A stretch of DNA of 64,000 nucleotides from Flavobacteriales bacterium (GCA_016780385.1 JADHLY010000004.1:1-64000); one strand, 5' to 3'; positions 9,157-17,757 are shown, counted from the stretch's first letter. The notes: generated by a model not told the origin, from the letters alone. A program made the numbers and translations.

Positions 9157-10871
9157 TGTGTCGCGCGACATACTGCCTTCTGGGTTGTATCCTGGTTGCG
9201 ATGTCGATGGGCTGCTCCCTGCTCGGTGGTGTTGCCGAGTCCGAAGAAGCGGGACTGGGCACCGTTGATCGGGACTTCCATGCCGCCTACTATGAGGCGC
9301 AAACAGCCAAGGTCAAAGGCGACCGCGTTGGCGCGCGCGAAGCTTTGTTGGCCTGTCTGGATGCCGACCCCGATGCTGCCATCGTGCACTTTGAGCTCGC
9401 CCGAATCGAAAGAATGGACGGCCAGTGGGAGGCAGCGATGAGCGCCGTGGAACGCGCCGTAACGCTGGACGGAGACAACCCCTGGTACCGCAGGGAGTTC
9501 GCGGAAATCGCATTGGAGCTCGGCCGCAATGAGGAAGCCGATGGTGCTTTGTCTTGGCTGCTGGAAAACAAGCCCGAAGACGATGTCGCAGCGATGATGC
9601 TGCTGGATTTGCGGAGTGCAGAAGGCCGAATAGATGATGCTTTGAAGGTGGTCGACGTCCTCGAGCGCGAGTGGGGTCCCGATCCGGAATGGCATTTTGA
9701 ACGGCACCGTTTGAACCTGTCCGCGGGACGCATGGAAACCGCCTTGGGCAACCTACGCGCACTGGAACGGGACTTCCCAGAAGTGATCGAAGCACCCCTT
9801 CAACACGCCCGGCTGTTGATTTCCGAGGGTCGTGTGGAAGAGGCTGAATCGATGTTGCGCCAGTCCTTGGAGCGGACGGGGCATGGCCGCTTGCACCTGG
9901 AGTTGGCGCACATTTTAACGGCGAGAGGAGACACCGAGGCGGCACGTGAACACGTCCGTTATGCCTTTGCTTCCGATGAAGTGCCATTGGAAGAAAAGCT
10001 GGACATCGCTTGGGCTTACGTTGAATTGGCGGAAATCCAGCAGGAACTTGAGCCCGAAGCTTCCCGCCTCATCGAATTGCTCCTTGAAATGAATCCAGAA
10101 GAAGCCGAGCCCTTCGAGCTCCTGGCTGCGTTGCGCGACATCCAAGGAGACGGTGAGGGGGCGCTGGAGGCCCTGGAGGCAGCTTTGGAGCGAAACCCCA
10201 ATTCTGCGGAACGCTGGCTGGAAGCCTGTCAATTGGCCATCGCCTCCCAACAATGGCAGCGACTCAATGGCCTCTCTGGGTCCGCTGGGTCCTTGTTCCC
10301 CAACCTCCCTGTTTTCCCCTATTTCCAGGGAATGGCACAGATGGAACTCGGGCAAGACCAAGCCGCCGAAAGACAGTTGAAGATGGCCCGAAACCTCATA
10401 GTAGACCGGCCCGATTTCGAATCAGACGTCCTCGCCATGCTGGCACAGTTGGCCCATGAACGAAAAGACCATGCGGCCTCAGATGAATGGTTCGAGATGG
10501 CCATTGAGGTCAATCCGCAGAACATCCTTGCCCTCAACAATTACGCATACTATCTCGCGGTTCGGGGTCAGAAAACAGAACGGGCAGTGGAAATGGCGGC
10601 ACGGGTCGTGGCCCTGTCTCCCGGCGATCCCAATTTCGAGGACACCTACGCTTGGGCCTTGTACCGTGATGGAGACATCCAGGAAGCCCTTGATTGGATT
10701 GAATTGGCCATCCTCCACGAAGGCGATGCCCCCTCACCGACGGTTCTGGAACATTGCGGAGACATTCTCCACGCCCTGGGCAGAGAAGAAGAAGCCCTGG
10801 AGCGTTGGAAGGCTGCCCTGGCTGCCGGTGGAAATAGGGATACGCTTGCGCCCAAAATCGAAGGTGAATGA
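9153..10871 (+). CDS. TPR-repeat lipoprotein
   Basis: A 572-residue protein with a signal peptide and lipobox (SMGC, Cys near residue 21) followed by a long alpha-helical array of tetratricopeptide repeats from residue 45 to the end (for example the repeats near LLALDADPD, AVTLDGDNPWY, ALNNYAYYLAVRG). It should sit at the outer or inner membrane as a protein-interaction scaffold. It starts by ATGA overlap with the nucleotidyltransferase and ends by ATGA overlap with the DUF4292 gene. The gene order matches a widely shared Bacteroidota envelope operon, so a role in outer-membrane or wall assembly is plausible but inferred. Confidence 0.85.
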   Translation: MMCRATYCLLGCILVAMSMGCSLLGGVAESEEAGLGTVDRDFHAAYYEAQTAKVKGDRVGAREALLACLDADPDAAIVHFELARIERMDGQWEAAMSAVERAVTLDGDNPWYRREFAEIALELGRNEEADGALSWLLENKPEDDVAAMMLLDLRSAEGRIDDALKVVDVLEREWGPDPEWHFERHRLNLSAGRMETALGNLRALERDFPEVIEAPLQHARLLISEGRVEEAESMLRQSLERTGHGRLHLELAHILTARGDTEAAREHVRYAFASDEVPLEEKLDIAWAYVELAEIQQELEPEASRLIELLLEMNPEEAEPFELLAALRDIQGDGEGALEALEAALERNPNSAERWLEACQLAIASQQWQRLNGLSGSAGSLFPNLPVFPYFQGMAQMELGQDQAAERQLKMARNLIVDRPDFESDVLAMLAQLAHERKDHAASDEWFEMAIEVNPQNILALNNYAYYLAVRGQKTERAVEMAARVVALSPGDPNFEDTYAWALYRDGDIQEALDWIELAILHEGDAPSPTVLEHCGDILHALGREEEALERWKAALAAGGNRDTLAPKIEGE

Positions 10872-11764
10872 GGTTGTTGGCGAGCTTGTTGATCCTGGTT
10901 TTGCTTTCCGGGTGCACGAACATGCGCCGGCTGGAAAAGGGGAAGCCCATTCGCTCGGAAAGTGCGTCGACCATCTTACGGAAGCACCTGGCCACCAATG
11001 CCAATCCAGAATGGGCCACCATGCGCATGCAAGTGGAAACCCAGATAGACGGAGAGAGCAGCTCGTTCAAAGTCAATGCCCGCCTTCGGCGGGACTCCGC
11101 CATTTGGCTGAGCATTACCCCTGCATTGGGTGTGGAAGCGGCCCGCATCGTCCTGACCTTGGATTCGGTGCTTTTCCTGTCCAAAGTGCCGGGGAATCGC
11201 TTCGGCTATGTGGGAGATTATGCCGCATTCGACACCCTACTGGGAACGGAAATCAACTACAACATGGTCCAGCGCATCATTACAGGTGAAGCGATCAACC
11301 TGTTGGATGAAGACATCAAGTACATCTCCAAGGTGGACGGACGAGAGCACTTGCTCATCAGCAAATACAAACGGCGCGTACGGCGTTTGGTCGGGGTCAA
11401 GGAAAAAGAGATCAATCCACAAGACAGCCTGTCGGTGGAAGCGTCTCCAGAAGTCCAGGAACGCGTGATGAACCGCTCTGATGATGAAGACCTTCTCGTC
11501 AAGCGATACTGGTTCGATGGCTTGGGTTACCAACTCACACGCACCCGCTTTGACGACTTGTACAACGGACGCTCCATCGAAATCGGACACGGTGGATTTG
11601 AGCCCGAGGCAGGAGGATGGATCCCCCACCGCACGGAACTGATCATCGCCTCTCCATTGGGAACCCAGCGCATCAGTCTGGAAATCTTGAGGGCACGTTA
11701 CAACAAGGCATATTCCATGCCCTTTTCAATTCCGGAAGACATTGAGATACGGAAAGGGCTTTAA
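10868..11764 (+). CDS. DUF4292 lipoprotein
   Basis: A 298-residue lipoprotein (signal peptide ending in LLSGC, Cys near residue 16) of the DUF4292 family. The family motif is clear in the conserved block SSFKVNARLRRDSAIWLSITP and the following GVEAARIVLTLDSV. The fold is predicted to resemble LolA/LolB-like lipoprotein carriers, so a role in lipoprotein or outer-membrane handling is a family-level suggestion. It overlaps its upstream neighbour by ATGA and its downstream neighbour by about 23 bases. Confidence 0.85.
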   Translation: MRLLASLLILVLLSGCTNMRRLEKGKPIRSESASTILRKHLATNANPEWATMRMQVETQIDGESSSFKVNARLRRDSAIWLSITPALGVEAARIVLTLDSVLFLSKVPGNRFGYVGDYAAFDTLLGTEINYNMVQRIITGEAINLLDEDIKYISKVDGREHLLISKYKRRVRRLVGVKEKEINPQDSLSVEASPEVQERVMNRSDDEDLLVKRYWFDGLGYQLTRTRFDDLYNGRSIEIGHGGFEPEAGGWIPHRTELIIASPLGTQRISLEILRARYNKAYSMPFSIPEDIEIRKGL

Positions 11765-12950
11765 GCGCACGTTTTGGCTGATGGTTGTCTTGGTCGCCAG
11801 CGGATTTGCAGCTTCGGCGCAAACCGGAGACAAGGCTGCACTGGAAGCAGAACGCGAAGCCATTGCTGCCAGAATCGCTGCCACCCAGAAGCTTCTCCAT
11901 GAATCTCAGGATGACCAGAAGAAGACCACACGTCAACTGGCCATACTGGAAGAGGAGCTCGCCCTTCGCCAACAATTGCTGAGCAACCTTCAAAGCGAAA
12001 GACGGGAAACTGAGCGCCGGCTTGCGGCGAGGCATACCAGCGTTTCGAAAGCCGATGCCCAAGTACAAGCTCTCAAGGATGAGTATGCCGAAATGATTCG
12101 CGTTGCAGCGCGCCTGCAGGGCCAAAATGCCCTGTGGGGACTCCTGCTGGATGCCGAAACCACCACGCAGGTCTTCCAGCGTCTTTTGCTGATCGAAGAA
12201 TACGGCCGCTTACGGAAGAGCCAAGCTGAACTGATTTCCACCTCCACTTTGGCACTCAGAGAAGAAATGGATGGCCTGCGACGGGAAAAGGCCGCGCTGG
12301 TCTCCCTCGAAGTCGAATCGCGCGAACAGCGGGATGCCGCCCGAAAAGGGGCGCGCAGACAGGAGAACATCCTTTCGGATCTCAGGTCGAAGGAGAGACA
12401 GCTGAAAGACCAATTGGCCAAGGAAGAGGCCCGGCGCGCCGAATTGGGCAAGGCCATTGACCGCATCCTCGCCGCAGCCCGGCGCAACAGCAACGAGGGT
12501 GAGGGCTTTGCAGCCACCCCGGAGGGGAAAATCATCGGAGCTGAGTTCAAGGCGAACCGCGGCAAACTGCCTTGGCCTGTGGCAGAAGGAGTCATTGTGG
12601 GTCGGTTCGGAACACACAATCACCCTTCCATACCGGGCATTCAGATTGAACGCCGAGGCATTGACATTGCGACATCATCAGATGCGGCAGTAACGGCTGT
12701 ATTCAGCGGGCGCGTATCGAATGTGATCACCATCCCCGGTGGCGGCATGGTGGTGATGGTGGACCATGGTTCGCATCGCACGGTGTACGCCAACCTGTCC
12801 CGTGTGGACGTGCAGGACGGTGAGGATGTCATCACCGGGCAGCCTGTGGGAACCGTTCTGGACCAGGGCAATGGACACCGGGCGCACTTCGAAATCTGGG
12901 ATGCGGCGGGCAGTGCCCCGTTGAACCCTGAATTATGGATTGCCCGATGA
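11742..12950 (+). CDS. EnvC-like murein hydrolase activator (degenerate LytM domain)
   Basis: About 402 residues: signal peptide, a long coiled coil (residues 25-250, rich in Glu, Arg, Ala), then a C-terminal LytM/M23 domain. Two zinc-site positions look changed: the HxGxD motif reads ERRGIDIA (His to Arg) and the YxHL motif reads YANLS (His to Asn), while AHFEIWD remains. This matches EnvC, where the LytM domain is inactive and switches on an amidase. The start is uncertain: TTG at 11742 gives a proper KR-containing signal peptide and overlaps DUF4292, whereas ATG 11781 would lack the positive charge. It ends by ATGA overlap with feoB. Confidence 0.85.
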   Translation: MRYGKGFKRTFWLMVVLVASGFAASAQTGDKAALEAEREAIAARIAATQKLLHESQDDQKKTTRQLAILEEELALRQQLLSNLQSERRETERRLAARHTSVSKADAQVQALKDEYAEMIRVAARLQGQNALWGLLLDAETTTQVFQRLLLIEEYGRLRKSQAELISTSTLALREEMDGLRREKAALVSLEVESREQRDAARKGARRQENILSDLRSKERQLKDQLAKEEARRAELGKAIDRILAAARRNSNEGEGFAATPEGKIIGAEFKANRGKLPWPVAEGVIVGRFGTHNHPSIPGIQIERRGIDIATSSDAAVTAVFSGRVSNVITIPGGGMVVMVDHGSHRTVYANLSRVDVQDGEDVITGQPVGTVLDQGNGHRAHFEIWDAAGSAPLNPELWIAR

Positions 12951-15073
12951 AGTACGTGTTGATCGGCAACCCCAATTGCGGCAAGACCTCGCTCTTCAAT
13001 CATTTGACCGGGTCTCGCGCCAAAGTAGCGAACCTGCCAGGTGTGACGGTTGAGCCGCTGGTCGCCAACGTGAAGCGGCGCAACGGGAAGCAACACGACA
13101 TTCAACTCGTGGACCTGCCGGGTACATACAGCCTGTACCCAAAGGCGCTGGATGAAGCGGTGACGCGGGATGCTCTGTTCAATCCAGACCACCTCCATCG
13201 GCCAGATGGCTTGTTGGTGGTGATGGACGCAGCGAACCTCAAGCGGAACCTCTACCTCACGTTGCAGGTTCTCGAGTTGGAGATTCCAACCTTGGTGGTG
13301 GTCAACGAAACGGCACCCACCAGCTGGTCGCCCGAAGAACTTGCGAATACGTTGGGATGCCCTGTTCTTCCGGTGCACGCCCTGAAAGGCACCGGGACGT
13401 CCTTGTTGATGGATCACCTGGAAGCGGGCCTGTCCCCCTCGCAAAACAATGCAGGTTTGGATTCAAGCGCCCGGGGATGGCGGCACCGTGTCGATCTCGG
13501 AGCGTTGTCCTCTGCCCTTCCCCACTTGAGCACGGCTGGATTGGAATTGCTTGTCACCTCGGACGATCTGCCCGAATGGTTGTCCAAGGAGGCGCGCGAG
13601 GCGTTGCAAACGGTCCGAACTGCCACAGGCTGTGGTGCTTCTGAGCTCCAATTGGGCGAGGCAGCACATAGAAGCCGACAAGTGCGGAGCATTGCCACAA
13701 AAGCACTCGGGCAGAACCCGCCGGCCAGCAGAAACATCAGTGCCCGTTTGGACCGGGCATTGACCCACCGCTTTCTCGGGCCCATGATTCTGATGGCCGT
13801 GTTCTTCCTCATTTTCCAGGCCGTGTATTCATGGGCGACTTGGCCCATGGACCGCATTGATGAGGGCATGGGATGGATGATGGAAGTCTCCAGGTCTGCG
13901 CTGCCCGAAGGCTGGTGGACAGACCTTTTGGTCGATGGGCTTTTGGCCGGCCTCGGAGGTGTGGTCATTTTCGTTCCTCAGATCGCCCTTCTTTTTGGGG
14001 CCATTGCCGCTCTTGAAGAAAGCGGATACATGACCCGGGTGGCCTTCATGAACGACCGCTGGCTGCGGGCACTGGGATTGGATGGGCGCTCTGCCATTCC
14101 TCTGCTGGGCGGGTTTGCCTGCGCCATTCCTGCCATTTTGGGCGCCCGAACCATCCCTGGAAAAAGGGAGCGGCTGCTCACCATCCTCATCACGCCGTGG
14201 ATGACCTGTTCGGCCCGCCTGCCCGTGTACCTTTTTCTCATCGGGTTCGTCGTACCCTCCACGCCCTGGGGACCGGGTGGCCTGTTGAACCTTCAGGGGG
14301 TCTTTCTCTTCGGTATATATGCCGCCGGACTGTTTGCGGGACTCTTGTTGGCTTGGGCACTGAACCGAGGGATTCCGAAATCAGCGCCCACTCAATTTCT
14401 GCAGGAATGGCCCCCGTACCGTGTTCCCTCCCTGCGGCGAACACTGGAACAGATTTGGATGCAGGCGCGCGCCTTCATCGAAGGTGCTGGCAAGGTCATC
14501 GTCGTCGTTTCGATCCTGCTTTGGGTGCTGTCCAACACGTCACCCGGAGGCTTCGAAGCCATCGATTCCGAATATGCGGAACGCATGGAACAAAACGAAG
14601 CGGTTTCCGGTCCTGTTGCCGTCTCTGAAAAGGCGCAAATACAGCGAGAATGGTCCGCTGCCCGCATGGATGCTTCTTGGTCAGGCCGCATGGGCGCATT
14701 CATTGAGCCGGTCATTGCCCCTCTCGGTTATGATGGCCGCATGGGGGTTGCGCTGATTGCGTCCTTTGCCGCCCGCGAGGTGTTCGTGGGAACCATGGCC
14801 ACCCTTTATGCCGCGCCAGACAGCGACGAAGGCATCGGGCAACTGAAGGAGCGCCTCGGTCGCGAATTGAACCCGGATACCGGAAAGCCCATCCTTACGA
14901 CCGCCACTGCGATGTCGCTCATCGTTTTCTACATGCTTGCCATGCAGTGCATCTCGACGATAGCCATCGTCCGACAAGAACTGGGAAGCTGGAACATTGC
15001 AGCATTGCAAGCACTGGGCATGACCCTGTTGGCTTACTTGGCTGCCTGGATGACGTACGGCTTGATCAGCTGA
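12947..15073 (+). CDS. feoB: Ferrous iron transporter B
   Basis: About 708 residues from the ATG at 12947 (ATGA overlap with the EnvC-like gene; the track start at 12935 adds four residues). The N-terminal G domain has G1 GNPNCGKTS, a G2-region LPGVTVEP and G3 DLPGTYSL, but at G4 it reads VVNETAP instead of NxxD. The membrane part carries both Gate motifs, for example GFACAIPAILGARTIPGK and TPWMTCSARLPVY with a conserved Cys, and about ten helices. It imports Fe(II). FeoA is encoded on the opposite strand, convergent and overlapping by 8 bp. Confidence 0.93.
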   Translation: MKYVLIGNPNCGKTSLFNHLTGSRAKVANLPGVTVEPLVANVKRRNGKQHDIQLVDLPGTYSLYPKALDEAVTRDALFNPDHLHRPDGLLVVMDAANLKRNLYLTLQVLELEIPTLVVVNETAPTSWSPEELANTLGCPVLPVHALKGTGTSLLMDHLEAGLSPSQNNAGLDSSARGWRHRVDLGALSSALPHLSTAGLELLVTSDDLPEWLSKEAREALQTVRTATGCGASELQLGEAAHRSRQVRSIATKALGQNPPASRNISARLDRALTHRFLGPMILMAVFFLIFQAVYSWATWPMDRIDEGMGWMMEVSRSALPEGWWTDLLVDGLLAGLGGVVIFVPQIALLFGAIAALEESGYMTRVAFMNDRWLRALGLDGRSAIPLLGGFACAIPAILGARTIPGKRERLLTILITPWMTCSARLPVYLFLIGFVVPSTPWGPGGLLNLQGVFLFGIYAAGLFAGLLLAWALNRGIPKSAPTQFLQEWPPYRVPSLRRTLEQIWMQARAFIEGAGKVIVVVSILLWVLSNTSPGGFEAIDSEYAERMEQNEAVSGPVAVSEKAQIQREWSAARMDASWSGRMGAFIEPVIAPLGYDGRMGVALIASFAAREVFVGTMATLYAAPDSDEGIGQLKERLGRELNPDTGKPILTTATAMSLIVFYMLAMQCISTIAIVRQELGSWNIAALQALGMTLLAYLAAWMTYGLIS

Positions 15074-15299
15074 TGGGCTCGACCCACATGAGCTCTGCCT
15101 GCTCCTTGCGAAGGGTGACTACGTTTCCACCTGTGGTCACGGCCATGGGGTCTCCCAATGGAGCAATGTGCCGGACTTCGATGTCTTCGCCGACCACGCA
15201 ACCCATTTCCATCAGAGCCAACATCCCTTCCGGGGCGTCGATTCGGGTGAGCTTGCCGCGCTGGCTGGCTTCGAGGTCACTCAGTCTCTTGAGATCCAT
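15066..15299 (-). CDS. feoA: Ferrous iron transport protein A (SH3-like)
   Basis: A 77-residue SH3-like protein in the FeoA family, read from the ATG at 15299 (MDLKRLSDLEASQ). The track ORF starts at 15401 but its first 34 residues are low-complexity upstream sequence, so I reject that start. FeoA-type features are the leading LSDLEASQRGKL, GCVVGEDIEVRHIAPLGDP and the C-terminal VTLRKEQAELMWVE. FeoA assists FeoB, normally from the same operon; here it faces feoB and the two 3' ends overlap by 8 bp. Confidence 0.9.
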   Translation of the reverse strand: MDLKRLSDLEASQRGKLTRIDAPEGMLALMEMGCVVGEDIEVRHIAPLGDPMAVTTGGNVVTLRKEQAELMWVEPIS

Positions 15300-15334
15300 G
15301 GTGCAAACCTCGCACATGAACCATCTACAGCGAC

Positions 15335-15350
15335 TCCCCTTTTGAGGGGA
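15335..15350. other. Short hairpin in the feoA upstream spacer
   Basis: TCCCC-loop-GGGGA with a short T run (15351-15354) on the plus side. It could be a weak terminator for plus-strand read-through or a small structure in the feoA leader, 36 nt from the feoA start. A 5-bp stem is weak support. Confidence 0.25.
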
Positions 15351-15385
15351 TTTTGCCCCCGCTTTACTTGCCGAAGCGTCTTCCA

Positions 15386-15414
15386 AAGAAAAACCCGGCA
15401 CGGTGGCCGGGTTT
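15386..15414 (-). terminator. Intrinsic terminator after tRNA-Val(GAC)
   Basis: On the minus strand a 9-bp stem (AAACCCGGC / GCCGGGTTT) with a 6-base loop runs straight into a T-rich tract, a few bases after the tRNA 3' end. This should separate tRNA transcription from feoA. Confidence 0.7.
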
Positions 15415-15418
15415 CCTG

Positions 15419-15493
15419 TGGGTCATACTGGACTCGAACCAGTGACCTCTGCCCTGTCAAGGCAGCGCTCTGAACCAGCTGAGCTAATGACCC
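15419..15493 (-). tRNA. tRNA-Val (GAC anticodon)
   Basis: The minus strand folds as a full cloverleaf: acceptor GGGTCAT pairing with ATGACCC, D arm AGCTCAG, anticodon arm CTGCC-TTGACAG-GGCAG with GAC at positions 34-36, T arm with GGTTCGAGTCC. The discriminator is A and the 3' CCA is not encoded. It follows the 88-residue protein gene and is closed by a hairpin terminator. Confidence 0.93.
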
Positions 15494-15512
15494 TCTTGCT
15501 GAATTCGGACGG

Positions 15513-15520
15513 CGAATATA
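15513..15520 (-). promoter_or_regulatory. Promoter -7-like box for tRNA-Val(GAC)
   Basis: TATATTCG on the minus strand, 19 nt before the mature tRNA 5' end, matches the TAnnTTCG pattern also seen before the two other tRNA genes in this window. Confidence 0.45.
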
Positions 15521-15533
15521 CGATGTAGCAGCG

Positions 15534-15800
15534 TCAGTCCTCCTCCAAGGCTTCCTCATCGATGTTGTCCAGGTCGAATCCCTCATCCATGTTCTCTTCG
15601 AGTACTTCGAGCATGGCTCTGTCGATCCTGAAAAGGTAGATGGCCTCGTCTGTTCGGATCTCAAGACAGCGCATGATGCGCCCATCTGACAGGTTGATGG
15701 ACTGCAGATCGTCGTCACTGAATCCTTCGGGAAAAGCCGACCCGATGAGGTCGAGGTGATGGGCCTCTACGTTGTTGTAATTCTTGATGATGCGTTTCAC
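15534..15800 (-). CDS. Conserved small Bacteroidota protein, function unknown
   Basis: An 88-residue protein starting MKRIIKNYNNVEAHH and ending in a strongly acidic tail (DLDNIDEEALEED). It has a compact alpha/beta look (EIRTDEAIYLFRIDRAML) and no signal peptide, so it should be cytoplasmic. I recognise it as a type found across Bacteroidota without a known role. It is the last gene of the polyamine operon, 21 bases after the deoxyhypusine-synthase-like gene, so it may act with it or simply share the transcript. Confidence 0.7.
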   Translation of the reverse strand: MKRIIKNYNNVEAHHLDLIGSAFPEGFSDDDLQSINLSDGRIMRCLEIRTDEAIYLFRIDRAMLEVLEENMDEGFDLDNIDEEALEED

Positions 15801-15821
15801 GGTAAGTCTGGATTTGAGGGG

Positions 15822-16829
15822 TCACCAATCGAGCAGCCAGCCGAAAAACAGCGGCGCCACGATGGTGGCATCCGATTCGATGACGAATCGGGGCGTCTCA
15901 ACGCCGAGTTTGCCCCATGTGATTTTTTCATTGGGAACCGCTCCCGAGTAGCTCCCGTAACTCGTGGTACTGTCGGAAATCTGGCAGAAATAGGACCACA
16001 GTGGAACACCGGTTCTGCCGAGGTCCTGATGCAGCATGGGCACCACACAGATGGGGAAATCGCCCGCTATCCCGCCGCCAATCTGGAAGAAGCCAACGCC
16101 CTGTCCGGTCTCCTGAGTCGTCTGCGTGTACCAATCCGCGAGGTACATCATGTACTCGATGCCGCTTTTGACCGTTCCGGGTTGGACATCTCCCTCCAGG
16201 CAGTGGGCGGCGAAGATGTTGCCCAGCGTGCTGTCTTCCCAGCCCGGACAGACGATGGGAAGTCCCTTCTCGGCCGCTGCGTGCATCCAACTGTCGGCCG
16301 GATCGATCTGGAAAGCGTCGTCCAGTTGTCCACCCAAAAGAGCCTCGTAGAAGAACTCGTGTGGGAACTTCCTTTCGCCGCTCAGCTCGGCCTCCTTCCA
16401 CAGATCCACCATCACCCCCTCCAGCTTGCGAAAAGCCTCCTCCTCCGGGATGCACGTATCCGTTACGCGGTTCAGTCCGCGGTCGAGCAACGCCTGCTCC
16501 TCGGCGGGCGACAAGTCACGGTAATGCGGTACCCGCTCGTAGTGGTTGTGCGCGACAAGGTTCATCACGTCTTCCTCGAGGTTGGCTCCGGTACAGCTGA
16601 TGATGTGCACCTTATCCCGGCGGATCATCTCTGCGAGGCTGCGGCCCAATTCAGCCGTACTCATGGCGCCTGCGAGGGTAATCATCATTCTTCCTCCGCT
16701 CTGCAAGCAAGTGTCGTACGCCTGCGCAGCCTCAGGGATCACAGCGGCGTTGAAGTGGCGATAATGGCGATCCGCAAAGGCGCGGACAAACGGTTTCTGC
16801 TCCATTTCAGGTGGATTTTGGCTCGGCAA
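15822..16829 (-). CDS. Deoxyhypusine-synthase-like protein (probable polyamine enzyme)
   Basis: Up to 335 residues; the second ATG at 16805 (MEQKPFVRAF) is an equally good start. The family is shown by GRMMITLAGAMSTAELG, the NAD-site region HIISCTGANLEEDVMN, and the C-terminal ITWGKLGVETPRF. Bacteria lack eIF5A, so the eukaryotic substrate is ruled out and a polyamine reaction is more likely, fitting its place after agmatinase. The segment that carries the catalytic lysine in the human enzyme reads GGGIAGDF here, so that lysine seems to be missing. Overlaps agmatinase by 23 bases. Confidence 0.85.
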   Translation of the reverse strand: MPSQNPPEMEQKPFVRAFADRHYRHFNAAVIPEAAQAYDTCLQSGGRMMITLAGAMSTAELGRSLAEMIRRDKVHIISCTGANLEEDVMNLVAHNHYERVPHYRDLSPAEEQALLDRGLNRVTDTCIPEEEAFRKLEGVMVDLWKEAELSGERKFPHEFFYEALLGGQLDDAFQIDPADSWMHAAAEKGLPIVCPGWEDSTLGNIFAAHCLEGDVQPGTVKSGIEYMMYLADWYTQTTQETGQGVGFFQIGGGIAGDFPICVVPMLHQDLGRTGVPLWSYFCQISDSTTSYGSYSGAVPNEKITWGKLGVETPRFVIESDATIVAPLFFGWLLDW

Positions 16830-17757
16830 TGGGCTCGGGTTCCAGCACGTAGGTCAACATCTTGTGCAAGAGTTTCGCTGCGGTGAATGCACTGGGGCTG
16901 CGCTCCATCCGGGGGGCGAGCTCCACAATGTCAAATCCGACAACGCGGTGCCGTTCTGCCGCTGTCCTGATGAGCCCGATGACCTGGTACCAATTCAACC
17001 CCCCGGGCTCAGGCGTCCCGGTTTCCGGCAGGTAGGCAGGGTCAAAAACGTCCAGGTCCACGGTGATGTAGAGCGGGGTACCCGCAGGCCCCAATCTGTC
17101 GACAGCAGCCGCGATCCAATCGGCGTCGGCAGCAGCATGGCAATGCGCTCCGTGAAAGACATTGCCTTCTTGCTCGTAGTGGCGCTCCTCGGCCTCCGTG
17201 CTGCGGATCCCCACCTGAACGAGTCGGGCATGTGTCGCAGCCCAATGCATAGCGCAAGCGTGGTTACAAGCGGATCCATGGAAGGTGCTCCGCAAGTCGC
17301 TGTGTGCATCCAACTGCAAGACTGCCAATCCCCGCTCTGCAGCCGCACAGGCCTGAATCGCTCCGATACTGACGCTGTGCTCACCCCCTACCACAATGGG
17401 CATGACCCCTTTTCCCATCCACTTTCCTACTTCCCCTCGGACATCCGCGCAAACCTGCTCAGGAGACTTTGCCACGCCATCCACCTCCAGCGGAAGGGCC
17501 TCCAGAATGGCAATGCCCTCACCGTGTACTTCGGAGCCAGACTCGATGTCGAACAGCTCCATGTTCTCGAGTGCCTCAAACATGGCATCCGGTCCTTTGT
17601 CCGCCCCCTTTCCCCAAGTGCTCGTCCCATCATAGGGCACAGGCAGGATCACGGCACGGGGAAGGCGGCCATCCGTCAGTACGGGCTCTCCGGCATAATG
17701 CCGTATGCCCAAAGTGGGAGGGTGGAAATCCGGCTCGTTGTGCATGGAAACCATCAT
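16807..17757 (-). CDS. speB: Agmatinase
   Basis: 316 residues from the ATG at 17757, which overlaps the decarboxylase stop as ATGA; the track ORF from 17982 adds decarboxylase sequence in another frame. It is a ureohydrolase, with manganese ligands in GGEHSVS, DAHSDLR and DLDVFDP. It should convert agmatine to putrescine and urea. Its place between arginine decarboxylase and the deoxyhypusine-synthase-like gene supports agmatinase over arginase. Confidence 0.92.
   Translation of the reverse strand: MMVSMHNEPDFHPPTLGIRHYAGEPVLTDGRLPRAVILPVPYDGTSTWGKGADKGPDAMFEALENMELFDIESGSEVHGEGIAILEALPLEVDGVAKSPEQVCADVRGEVGKWMGKGVMPIVVGGEHSVSIGAIQACAAAERGLAVLQLDAHSDLRSTFHGSACNHACAMHWAATHARLVQVGIRSTEAEERHYEQEGNVFHGAHCHAAADADWIAAAVDRLGPAGTPLYITVDLDVFDPAYLPETGTPEPGGLNWYQVIGLIRTAAERHRVVGFDIVELAPRMERSPSAFTAAKLLHKMLTYVLEPEPIAEPKST

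Noticed and set aside
15822-16829. True deoxyhypusine synthase acting on eIF5A
   Set aside because: Bacteria have no eIF5A and the expected catalytic lysine seems absent.
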